Source: Platycnemis pennipes (taxonomy: Eukaryota > Arthropoda > Insecta > Odonata > Platycnemididae). Taken from it: a DNA stretch of 64,000 nucleotides. This document shows, piece after piece, positions 11,900 through 21,845 of this stretch. The stretch covers positions 1,002,001 through 1,066,000 of the forward strand of contig OW121847.1 of the NCBI GenBank assembly GCA_933228895.1. The letters are read 5' to 3'. The position numbers were made by a program, and so were the translations under genes. Each line of letters begins with the position of its first letter. Position 1 is the stretch's first letter. Under the pieces are notes generated by a model. It was not told the origin of the DNA. It was given only the letters and a program-made list of their open reading frames with translations, and did not search any database.

Positions 11900-12965
11900 G
11901 ATCAAATGGTCATCCATTGCTCTCAACATAATGAAAGTACTTTATGTCTACGTTACGGTGATGCCATAATTTTGCCGGAATCTACGGTGACAAAAGCTTA
12001 CGATCCAACCGGAAGACGAATCTTCGATATAAAACTTTTTCTTCTAGGGAGGAAAAAACATTTTATCTAAAAACTATGGGAAAACATGCTTTCTTGCATA
12101 ATATCAGACATGGAAGTGATAGAGGAGAAAAGGAAAGGGGTTTTCAGCAAATTTCGTCAGATGTGTAACATGGAAATATTTTTAAATACTGAAAACCCTA
12201 ATGAAAAAAATCGTATCAGTTAACAAGGCATGGTTATACTGTAAATTCCTTGTCATATCTTGTATATCGCCTCTAAGATGTGCATTTCTTTGAACTTCTG
12301 AATTCGGTCTTCAATAGTTGACTCCTTTTTTGATAGCATTACGGGATGATCTGACCCCGCGCACATTGCTACCAACGAGTTTGTAAAATATTCCAATATT
12401 AAGTAGAGATCGTACTGTTAAAGTTTTCAAGTACTACCCTAATCTACTCAGACTAAAATTATGTATTGGAAATCCAATTTAATAACCACATTTCTAAAAT
12501 ACCTTGGGATATCATAGATAAATATCATCTTCTCAAGTAAATAACTTCATGGCATTCTCTCTCGAGACATGCCACCATCAAAATTCTGCTAATGTGCTTT
12601 GGAAGTATATATGCGAAGCGGGTGCCATAAACTGTGGGATAATGACAAGGGTTTAATTACAGGTTGCAAATACGATATGAACTGACCAAGGATATTCACA
12701 ACTAGCGGAGCTTAGTGCAGTTCTCGATATGCCGTGTATTACTCCTAGAACGTACCGAAAAATGCAATAATACTGCATCCTAGGAATGCATGATGCTGCG
12801 TGGGAGGTGATGAGGCGTGCCGGGAAGTAGGAATATGATCTCGCCGTGCAGGCTGTAGACGTGGATACCGATGGTATACCCTTGATAGCAGTGGCTGCCA
12901 ATGGGTCTTTAAGGAAAAGATCGTATTGGACTAACTACAACTCACTTTCCGGAGTGGTACGCGAA
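11900..12965 (+). pseudogene. Mutator-like transposase-domain relic (two fragments)
   Basis: Two plus-strand pieces fit a transposon-borne protein family annotated in arthropods as Mutator-like transposase domain. The first, about 11935-12066, reads GRRIFDIKLF, like the GRRIVD... start of that domain. The second, about 12790-12960, reads AAWEVMRRAGK, a stop, then DLAVQAVDVDTDGIPLIAVA, followed by KRSYWTNYNSLSGV. The pattern D.DG.P...V..DG.W.KRSY...Y..LSGV is the recognisable core. The expected Asp after IAVAA is Asn here. Stops and missing sequence between the fragments show decay. A YqaJ-type exonuclease relic lies downstream on the same strand, as expected for this kind of element. Confidence 0.55.
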
Positions 12966-13379
12966 GCTATTTCTACTTACTTTTTTTAATTGTAATGAAC
13001 TAGCGGGGGGGAGGGGGGGGGGGCGTTGAATTTCAACAGCATGGAAAATATCAAAATCAATGCATTGCCTTTAAAAGCCATTTCTCCAAAAATCCTTGCA
13101 TATTATTTTTAAATATTTTAGATAGCTGAATTACCCGGTGTTGCCGGAGATCATAATTTTTCATAACTCATATGAGGAGAGTGAGGTTGGTTGATAGTTG
13201 TCACTGTTGGTTTTACGATCTCGCTGTAGACGAAGCTCTCGTCCCTATGTAGATTGGTATTTATATGTATATTTGCGTAAAACTCTTTTCACCATTCACA
13301 TCACAACTAGCTTAGGACAGTTTGACAAAGATATCATTATATCTTGATTGGTACAATTTTACCTTATTTAAAATGCATA

Positions 13380-13812
13380 TATCCAATTATATCAAAACCC
13401 TTTTACATGTGATAGATAACGGCAGTGCGACACAGAGGGAGAGTATTGAAAAAGTAGGAGCTATATAAAAATGGAGACTAAAGGAAAAATTGAAAATAGA
13501 TTGCAGGCGTTCGAGATGTGGGTGTGGAGGAAGAAGGAAAATGAGCTTTGGACGGAGAGAAACGCAAATGCAGGAGTACTTGACTTCGTTTGGGAGGAGG
13601 AGGAGAAGCTGCTGGATGGGATTAGGGGAAGGCAGAGTAGGTGGCTTGAACAGGTAATGAGGGGCGATGGGTTGCTCAGAGTCGTGATAGAGGGAATAAT
13701 GTTTGGCAAGCAGGGCAGGCGAAGGATGAGAATAGGTTTTATGGACGGGATGAAGAAGGGTAGGACATGCGCGGAGAGAGAGAAAGATCCTATGGGTGCA
13801 GATCAGAACTCT
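13380..13812 (+). pseudogene. LINE (RTE-like) C-terminal fragment
   Basis: The plus-strand frame encodes QAFEMWVWRKKENELWTERN, then LLDGIRGRQSRWLEQVMRGDG and LLRVVIEGIMFGKQGRRRMR, ending near KKGR. This is the LINE C-terminal pattern AFEMW.WRR....W..R, LL..I..RQ.RWLGHV.RGDGLL..VIEG...GKRGRGR. The N-terminal endonuclease and RT are absent, so this is a 5'-truncated insertion. The frame continues without a stop into the YqaJ relic, giving a fortuitous 254-codon chimera from 13471 to 14235. The insertion separates the Mutator-like relic from its YqaJ partner. Confidence 0.7.
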
Positions 13813-13849
13813 GCGTGCATTGAGAGTGACAATCGGGAAGTAGATGAGC

Positions 13850-14235
13850 ACTCCAAGACCAGCCTCCTGAAATCGCTCTCATTGAATGAAAAAGAGACAG
13901 AGGAATTAGAGGCACTAACCAGGAATCAGCGGTACTCAAGGCCGTTGATGCCTGAAAGCCTAAAAAGACTGACAGCATCCACATTCGGCCGTGTGTGCAA
14001 ATTGAGGCCCAAAGCAACCAGGACAAATACTGTGAAGTCCATTTTACGCCCATCCTTCTCGGGAAGCAAATCCACAGAATACAGTAAGGCTATGGAACGA
14101 AGAGCCATTGAGGCCTACGCGGGGGAAAGCAGATGCACAGGGAATGTTTGTAGACCAGGAATTGCCATTTCTGGCGGCTCCCCCAATGGGCTAATACCTG
14201 ATGGTAGAGGTGTTCTGGAAATAAAACGCCCTTGA
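13850..14235 (+). pseudogene. YqaJ-type exonuclease domain fragment
   Basis: Residues read LTRNQRYSRPLMPESLKRLT, ASTFGRVCKLRP, then AIEAYAG, and after a gap SPNGLIPDG and VLEIKRP. This is the layout of the YqaJ/lambda-exonuclease-like nuclease domain: R......W...R..RLTAS.FG.V, then SPDG and EIKCP, where the Asp of SPDG and the Glu and Lys of EIK form the metal site. Here SPDG is SPNG, so a catalytic Asp is lost; EIK is kept. The frame stops just after EIKRP, at about half the family length. Such domains accompany Mutator-like transposases in arthropod elements, which fits the upstream relic. It is not functional as it stands. Confidence 0.65.
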
Positions 14236-14794
14236 TCTTGTAGGGAGGTCACTCCTATTGAACGCATTAAAAATAACCAAGTTTTGCCATATTCTTGAAG
14301 GGAAATTAAAACAAAAAAGAGATCATCAATATTATTATCAAGTTCAAGAACAACTGCATTGTAATAAGGAGTATTGCATTTTTATTTTTTGGGCCCCACG
14401 GGGCATTTTATATGAAAATTTAAGAGGGTTGACAGATTCTGGGCCAATCAAATGATGTGTAACTAACACAAGTAACACGCAATAACATTAAAAAATTTCC
14501 TGTTCTAATATTCATGTTTTCGTGATTTGTGGAAAAACCGGAGGTGACGTAGGAATTTGAAGGTAATTTTCGGAATCCACAGAACAGTACGGCTCATTTC
14601 ACACAACAAAATCTTGCATATTGGTGATAGTCACTGATTTTCGTAGCGCTTAGTACCTTTTCCAAATTTTTTTATCAATTTCCCGTGAAAACAGAAACAG
14701 CAATTTCTTCAACCGTCAATGTTATATAAAAATTGAGAGCGTAAACCTCAAGTAGATTTCTTTATTTAAAAATTAGTAATTTTAACTATACTGG
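14236..14794. other. Unassigned AT-rich segment
   Basis: No coding, RNA or repeat signal is recognised between the YqaJ relic and the next LINE. Confidence 0.4.
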
Positions 14795-15701
14795 CTACAT
14801 ATTCCAAATGAGGTCTAACAAGGAAAAAGTAGCCGATTTCTCGTACATGATCGTCTCATTTACCAATACTCTTTTGACGAATCCCAGTTTACGATTACCT
14901 TGACCCATTATTTCACGTATGTATTCACCCCAGGAAAGATCATGTGTCAGTCTTATCCCAAGATATTTAATGGATTCCAAGTTTGTTTCATTATTACATA
15001 TTTTGTAAGTGATTGGAGGAGAAAAATTCTTTTTCCAAAAATTCATTACTACAAATTTAAAAAAAAATTAATTCTAACTGCGACGTATGACACCATTTTT
15101 CAATTGCTTGTAGGTCAATATTTAAATATTCTTTATCATTTGGGCATAGACTTTCCCTGTACAGTACCGCGTCATTCGGCAAATAGACGAAGCTTAGTTT
15201 TCACCACCTTATTGATGTCATTCTTGTACAGTAGGAACAGGAGTGGACCTATCACACTACTTTGTGGGACACCTGAAGTGACTTCAATTGCCGGAGAGGT
15301 AACACCGTCCAAAACAACCCTTTGCACCCGATCATGCGGGAAATCATTTATCCATGATATAATATTACTGTCTATCCCATAAGATTTTAATATCAAAATT
15401 AGTTTGCTATGAGACACCTTGTCAAAAGCTTTCTTGAAATCGAAAAATATTGCATCCACTGGATATTACTTTCTCCATAAACTAAAATATCGTGGGAAAA
15501 GAGAGCAAGTTGAGTTTCACATGATCTTATCTTCCGGAAACCATACTGAACATAGGACAATAAATTCTGGTTATCTAGATGCCCCATGACTGAACTGACA
15601 ATTATATGTTCCAAGACTTTGCACGAAATGGATGTGAGGGATATAGGTCGGTAGTTACGTGGGTGCTCCCTATCACCACTTTTAACCTTAGAAATGCACA
15701 C
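14795..15701 (-). pseudogene. LINE reverse transcriptase fragment (CR1-like)
   Basis: Three minus-strand frames chain together. They read NYRPISLTSISCKVLEHIIV with YGFRK and SCETQLALF (15701-15475), then FFDFKKAFDKVSHSKL and VTSGVPQSSVIGPLLFLLY (15459-15180), then LGIRLTHDLSWG and KLGFVKRVL (15046-14800). These are RT domains 2 to 6 and the connection region of CR1/Jockey-group LINEs. The catalytic FADD motif at about 15170-15185 is broken by one inserted base, giving FAE and a stop. It closely resembles the pieces at 39238-39876 and 41760-41935. Both ends are truncated. Confidence 0.8.
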
Positions 15702-15722
15702 TTACTAAGAGAATCATAAAGT

Positions 15723-18240
15723 GCACACTGGTGTCCTGCGGACCCCATGAGTTATAATTTTTTTTATTTCAGATTTTTGCTATATTTCATTGAGGAAGAT
15801 GGCAAATATCATTCATGTGAAGCCTTTTTAATATCAATGAGTTGAAATATTTTATTTTAAAAAATATATAACGCAGTAAAAAATACCTTTTTAATTTGAA
15901 AACTTAGAAAATCTCTCAGAAATACATCAAATCGAAATTTATTTTCTGTTGCTCATGTTTTGACAATACCGAGAAATGCCGTTAGTTACTTAAGGATAAG
16001 ACTTTGAAGTGTATGAAGACTATCGTTTTTAATAGTTTTTCTCCAAAAATATGTTTATTACAACATATGAAAGAAGCGTATTTTTCAAGTTTAATTTTTC
16101 AGTGATTTTTTCGAAAATTTCATAAACACTTATAATGTCAATTAAAATGCTTATAAATTTATAGTTCTTTGCGTAATAAATATAAATATTCACATTGTAT
16201 TGGAAAGAAGTTGATTTTTCACTCCAGTACAGGCAGTACGCAGATAACTTCTATACACATGGGAGTGCTGCACAATGAGCATAGATGTCTCATTTTTATT
16301 TCCCTTTCACTCGGGCATAAGTTACGTCGAACCTTCCTTCTCGTTGCTGCACTGCATGCCCATCAATCTGTAGAATTTTTAGCGTTGTTCGTCAACCGTG
16401 CGGTATTCATGGGCTGTGTAATAATTCCTACAATTATCCACCATGTCTTCTCAAATTTCACGAATTGGTGAACATTGATCGATCACCCTGCCCTGCAATC
16501 TTGAAGTAATCAAAACGCAGTGTTGACAACAGAAACCGGAGACACTGTAGCGGAGTGGTACATTGATATAGTGTATGCAAACTCAGTTTATAACAGCTCA
16601 TACAGCATAATGTTGCACGTCTTCTGCACCCCAGAAAAATACTAAAGTCCAAAAAAAATGCCTCCATCTCCTCAATATCTACATCACTATGATACGATTG
16701 GGAACTTAAATCTCTAAGCGCTGCCGTTGTATTTCCTCATTTCTGTACATCGATATTAAATTTCGCAAAGCTCTATCAAATAATAACTGTCGAATTTGGT
16801 GAGGAGTTTTGATATCACTCGTTGCGCCTTTTGGTCCGGGTTGTTCTGAAATCAAATTTTACTGTTTCCTTCTCCAAAATACAAAAAAGAAAGAAAAATA
16901 AAATAAGTGTAATATCAATAATATCCATCGACTTTCAGGGTCTTCGGACAATATTCAAAATCGTGACATAACAAAAAATAATCATTGCACGGTAATTTTA
17001 CCATTTAAGGTTTAGGTAAAGATGCTAAAATCAGAATTAAAGTTCATGAGAAAAAGTAGGTGCTAATTTAGTTAGAGGTATTCGGAAGCACGCATCGAAT
17101 ACAATCGTTATGAACCGACCGGGAAATTCATTTACAGAGCGAAATCTAGCGATAAATAAATAAAGTATTTAGTTCTGAAAACATTAGGTGGAAAATAGTT
17201 CATCGTCTTTTGGTCTCTTTTTCCCGGCAACAAGAACCGTCTTTTCCTCGCAGGTTTGTAGGTTGCCTTTCTGCCTCTATTCGCCTGGCTCCCTCTTGGT
17301 CGCTTTGTCGCTGGTACACTTTCGTCTTATAAAGGTTCTCCGCTACTACCGCTGTCTCTATCTGCATCCGCGCAATCTTCCTCACTCTCCGAATCCGATT
17401 GCTCATGTGCGGAATCTACATCACTGCCTGACGAATTACCCCCATCCCTTCCTGCTCCTCCTCTTTTAACACCAGCAATGCCTGACGAATATCTTCATCA
17501 CGCCTCATGTAGAATCGCGACGAGGAAGACATCTCTAACGCAGCACCGACTCGCTATAGAAATGTGCAGGCTACCCATTGGTCTCGAGCTGAAATGACCA
17601 GCAATTGACTTATCCTCTCTTTTTCCACAGATTTTGACGTATATGGGCTTCGGGTCGCCAGCCACTACTTGTAAGAAATGCCTACTCCCTTCATGAATTT
17701 TGAGGACATTCCCTTCCCAGCAAATTCCCGGGCCCTAGTTGTGAATTCCCTTGTGCTCTCCGAGGCGCCAGCTCATTGCCATTCTGTGACAAGTGCAAGT
17801 CCCGAAAAGGTTGCAGTCTATAGCTGTGTATATAATCCCCTTTACAGTTTCCAATACATAAAATATCCAAATGATGACGAACGCCAAATTATTATAAGGC
17901 ATTATTTAGGATCGAAAAACCAAGAAATAATCTTCAATGCTGCTAAACTACGCTTCATGCACGTGAAGTTTTTCTATTCACATTTCACTTCTAAATTTCA
18001 AATGAGAATGCAGGAAAATTGGATAATTCCCGAAATATCTTCGATGGTACCAAATATCCTATAATAGTTTAAAAATTATAAATATTGTTTTTAAATAATT
18101 AAAATGATTAAATACTATATCTACAAATACATTAACAGTAAAAAAGGAGATACACAATGCTATATGATTTATTCGATATGTCTCAAAATTTACCATGAAA
18201 TACACATTGGGGTCCAGCGGACCGCAGACCATTTTCAATA
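15723..18240 (-). mobile_element. piggyBac-like element 3 with TIR-like ends
   Basis: The left end has GGTGTCCTGCGGACCCCATG at about 15730. The right end on the minus strand has GGTCCGCTGGACCCCAATG at about 18215. They align as an imperfect inverted repeat around a GGACCCC core. Between them is a minus-strand piggyBac transposase relic (16350-17532). A 128-codon plus-strand open frame (17678-18064) in the interior has no family I recognise. TTAA duplications are not clear, so the limits are approximate. Confidence 0.45.
16350..17532 (-). pseudogene. piggyBac transposase relic, third lineage
   Basis: The minus-strand start at 17532 gives MSSSSRF and a DEDIRQALL segment. A neighbouring frame then carries an acidic Ser-rich stretch (SDSESEEDCADADRDSG) and a basic KRPRGSQANRGRKATY segment, as in piggyBac N-termini. 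Further on I read GPKGATSDIKTP with a following RNEEIQRQR, then EMEAFFLDFSIFLG (family: F.GLL...G), and VDNCRNYYTAHEYRTVDEQR, which matches the family's NC...Y.PG...TVDEQL block with its Asp. Frame changes and stops occur throughout. The C-terminal catalytic part is not recognisable downstream. Family assignment rests on the order of several motifs. Confidence 0.65.
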
Positions 18241-18636
18241 TTTTTTCATGAAGCACCAAGCATTTTAATTACTGCATCGCAAGCAATAGTCAGTTCCTAA
18301 GATGTAAAAAGGAATTTACATTAAATTAGATTTCTGTATTTCACGTTTTGTGAAAGTTACGGCGAATAAAAAAATGAACGACATGTTGGGTATAGCCTGG
18401 TTGGAGGGCAATTAGCTGTCGAGTGAGTCAGTTGTCGTGAGGCGCGATGGTAGACTAACCACTGTCTTTGCTAATATTGTTGTCACCCCCAGTCAGGGGC
18501 CCCTCTCAAGGTCGGTAAATATCAGGTCGTGACACGCATTTGTCTAATGTAATCCGCCATTTTGTTTCGACTTCGCGGCGGGAATTCGACTTTCCCATGC
18601 AAACAAACGTAGGTAATCGATGCAAAGAACCACAAT

Positions 18637-20445
18637 TTGCTGTTTTACTATTGGAGACAAATCTATGAAATTTTTACCCTGTATAAAGGATATAAGGGCC
18701 TTTTGGAAGCAGTTCTCGCATCACACCTGAAGGTCGTGGGTTCGACTCCAAAAATCTTAGAAATCACACATCCACCGCGCCAACGTACCATCACCTTAAT
18801 TACAAGGAACCACTATTTGCTGTTTTACTATTCAAGACAGGAATATGAATTTTTTACCCTGTATAAAAGATATGAGGGCCTTTTGGAAACAGTTCTCGCA
18901 TCACACCTGGAGGTCGTGCGTTCGACTCCACAAATCTTAGAAATTACACATCCACCGCGCAAACGTACCATCGCCATATTTACAATGAACCACGATTTGC
19001 TGTTTTACTATTTAAGACAGGTATATGAATTTTTTACCCTGTATAAAGGATATTAGGGCCTTTTGGAAGCAGTTCTCGCATCACACCCGAAGGTCGTGGG
19101 TTCGACTCCAAAAATCTTAGAAATTACACATCCACCGCGCCATATTTACAATGAACCACGATTTGCTGTTTTACTATTGGAGACAGATCTATGAATTTTT
19201 TACCCTGTATAAATAATATGTGGGCCTTATAGAAGCAGTTCTCGCATCACACCCGGAGGTCGTGGGTTCGACTCCAAAAATCTTAGAAAAATCGCTTCCA
19301 CCGCGCCAACGTACCATGACCGTATTTACAAGGAACCACGATTTGCTGTTTTACTATTCAAGACAGGTATATGAATTTTTTACCCTGTATAAAGGATATA
19401 AGGACCTTTTGGAAGCAGTTCTCGCATCACACCCAGAGGTCGTGGGTTCGACTCCAAAAATCTTAGAAATCACACATCCACCGCGCCAACGTACCATCAC
19501 CTTAATTACAAGGAACCACGATTTGCTGTTTTACTATTCAAGACAGGTATATGAATTTTTTACCCTGTATAAAGGATATGAGGGCCTTTCGGAAGCAGTT
19601 CTTGCATCACACCCAGAGGTCGTGGGTTCGACTCCTAAAATCTTAGAAATCACACATCCACCGCGCCAACGTACCATCACCTTCATTACAAGGAACCACG
19701 ATTTGCTATTTTACTATTCAAGACAGGTATATGAATTTTTTACCCTGCATAAAGGATATGTGGGCCTTTTGGAAGCAGTTCTCGCATCACACCCGGATGT
19801 CGTGGGTTCGACTCCAAAAATCTTAGAAAACTCGCTTCCACCGCGCCAACGTACCATGACCGTATTTACAAGGAACCACGATTTGCTGTTTTACTATTCA
19901 AGACAGGTATATGAATTTTTTACCCTGTATAAAGGATATAAGGATCTTTTGGAAGCAGTTCTCGCATCACACCCAGACGTCGTGGGTTCGACTCCAAAAA
20001 TCTTAGAAATCACACATCCACCGCGCCAACGTACCATCACCTTAATTACAAGAACCACGATTTGCTGTTTTACTATTCAACACAGGTGTATGAATTTTTT
20101 ACCCTGTATAAAGGATATGAGGGCCTTTCGGAAGCAGTTCTCGCATCACACCCAGAGGTCGTGGGTTCGACTCCTAAAATCTTAGAAATCACACATCCAC
20201 CGCGCCAACGTACCATCACCTTCATTACAAGGAACCACGATTTGCTGTTTTACTATTCAAGACAGGTATATGAATTTTTTACCCTGTATAAAGGATATGA
20301 GGGCCTCATGGAAGCATTTCTCGCATCAAACCCGGAGATCGTGGGTTCGACTCCAAAAATCTTAGAAAACTCGCTTCCACCGCGTCAACGTACCATATTT
20401 ACAAAGAACCACGAATTGTCTGTTCTACTATTGGAGACAGATCTA
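18637..20445 (+). repeat. Left tandem array: ~180-bp tRNA-like units, about 10 copies
   Basis: The repeat landmark GTCGTGGGTTCGACTCC recurs at about 18733, 18913, 19093, 19259, 19439, 19619, 19799, 19979, 20158 and 20338, giving a 180-bp period with one 166-bp unit that lacks about 14 bp. Each unit has GAGGGCCTTTTGGAAGC, CTCGCATCACACC and the GGTTCGACTCC box, then a TTTTTT run about 110 bp further on. Because 180 is a multiple of three, one frame stays open across units and repeats a 60-residue peptide; this is probably a by-product. Spacing and motifs resemble a degenerate tRNA 5' half plus T arm. Confidence 0.85.
19580..19635 (+). promoter_or_regulatory. tRNA-like internal Pol III promoter boxes (representative unit)
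   Basis: In this unit the A-box-like GAGGGCCTTTCGG lies at 19580-19592 and a perfect B-box match GGTTCGACTCC at 19625-19635. The 43-bp spacing equals that between tRNA position 10 and the T loop. The intervening CTTGCATCACACCC looks like an anticodon arm with CAC at the anticodon position, as in tRNA-Val. The 3' half of the T stem and the acceptor do not pair, so this is tRNA-derived, not a working tRNA. A T6 tract at 19736-19741 could end a transcript of about 170 nt. The same arrangement recurs in nearly every unit of both arrays. Confidence 0.55.
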
Positions 20446-21845
20446 AGAATAGTTCACCCCGGTGTAACATTCATGTACAAGTCTATAAATATTATACTTA
20501 TTTTTTTTCTTAAACATTTTTGCTGCAACATTAATTTACTTAAAACATTACACTACCCATGTACACCAGAATGCTGCAATTTGAGTCCTATATGATTGGT
20601 GGAACTGTCACATTAACAACCATGGAGTGCACAGAGTCAGATATAAGGAAAATATTTGTTGTCATGAATGATGGAGGTCAAACAAATTATCAGCAATGGC
20701 TGCTGAAAATTATTAATGGAATGTAATGTTCAGTTATATTTGGCAGATAGATTTGGCAGATTGTAGTGAATCCATCTCTTGAGTTAATGATCTTCAACTG
20801 AGCATCTAAATTTTGATTTATTTATTTTCTTTACTTTCATGTAACTTTCACTAATTAATTATTACACAAAAATTAGGAAATACAGGCCAAAGTAAATAAA
20901 CTTTCAAGATATTAAGACATGGATGAGGAATCGAAAAGAGGCATCATTTATTGCACTCAGTACTTTCCATGATAATGCCTCCAACATCTAATCAAGGTAG
21001 TTAACATTTTGTTTGATTGGAATATTAAGAATTAGCACTGAATATTTTCTGCAAAAAAATCCGAGAAGGAAAAGGATATTTTAATCATAAAATAATATTC
21101 ATTGACTTCATTCCAAAATTACAATCAAAGTACTTCATTACATGACACCTTAATGGTTTAGTTTCAACTGGTTTGCTCATTCGCATACAGTGAAACTCAC
21201 TTCATCCAACGCTGGTAAGTCATCTGCAACTTTTCAACCACTCTTAAACATTCCCTGAGCACGCCTTCCACTTCCATTAATTTCAATCAACTTTCTGCAT
21301 ATGGTGACAGGTTGAAACATACAGAGTTGACTAGGGTCATATTCTGTAAATGAATGCAACTAGTTACAGTTGGAAGATCAGGAACTGCAAATACCATACT
21401 CATGTAATCGACTAAATGATCTTACATGCTCCTCCACTACTGGTGGCCTCGAAATAACAATGAATGGCATGGCTTACACAAACTCATTTCACACAACTCC
21501 ACCTACTCATCTGCTCCTTTTCTTACACTCTTAAACATTCCTTGAGCATGCCTACCACATCCATTGATTTCAATCAAAATTCTGTATATGGTGACATGTT
21601 TGAAGATGATGAATTGCCAGGGGTCGTATTCTGTAAAGGAAATCAACTAGTCAGAGTTGGAACAGCAGGATCAGCAAATGACTTACTCATGTTATTCACT
21701 GAATGAACTTACATGCCCCTCGACTACTGGTAGCCTCGAAATATCAGTAAATGATATGGTTTCCTCTAAGTTTCTCTCCATCGCAATCACGGAAATCCAC
21801 TTCAACCAATTACTAACTCATCTACTCCTTCTGGTATCTTCTCCT
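20446..21845. other. Central spacer of the foldback-like element
   Basis: This is the 1.4-kb segment between the two opposed arrays. The left half (20446-21180) is AT-rich with no recognised coding or RNA signal. The right half holds a separate tandem duplication, listed on its own. No transposase is visible. Confidence 0.5.
21183..21840. repeat. 287-bp imperfect tandem repeat, about 2.3 copies
   Basis: CACTCTTAAACATTCC starts at 21239 and again at 21526. The flanking sequences also align: GAGCACGCCT and GAGCATGCCT; TCTGCATATGGTGACAGG and TCTGTATATGGTGACATG; ACTACTGGTGGCCTCGAAAT and ACTACTGGTAGCCTCGAAAT. A third partial copy begins near 21780. Copies differ at roughly one base in seven. It lies just before the minus-strand array. 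Confidence 0.75.

Noticed and set aside
12999..13025. Poly-G tract as a structural element
   Set aside because: Simple homopolymer-rich run; no flanking motif to suggest function.
17678..18064. 128-codon plus-strand frame in piggyBac element 3
   Set aside because: No family resemblance; runs opposite to the transposase relic and could be chance.
19220..20185. A real 321-residue repetitive protein gene
   Set aside because: The frame is open because the unit is 180 bp without stops in one phase; unit length variants break it, and there is no start, splice or promoter context.
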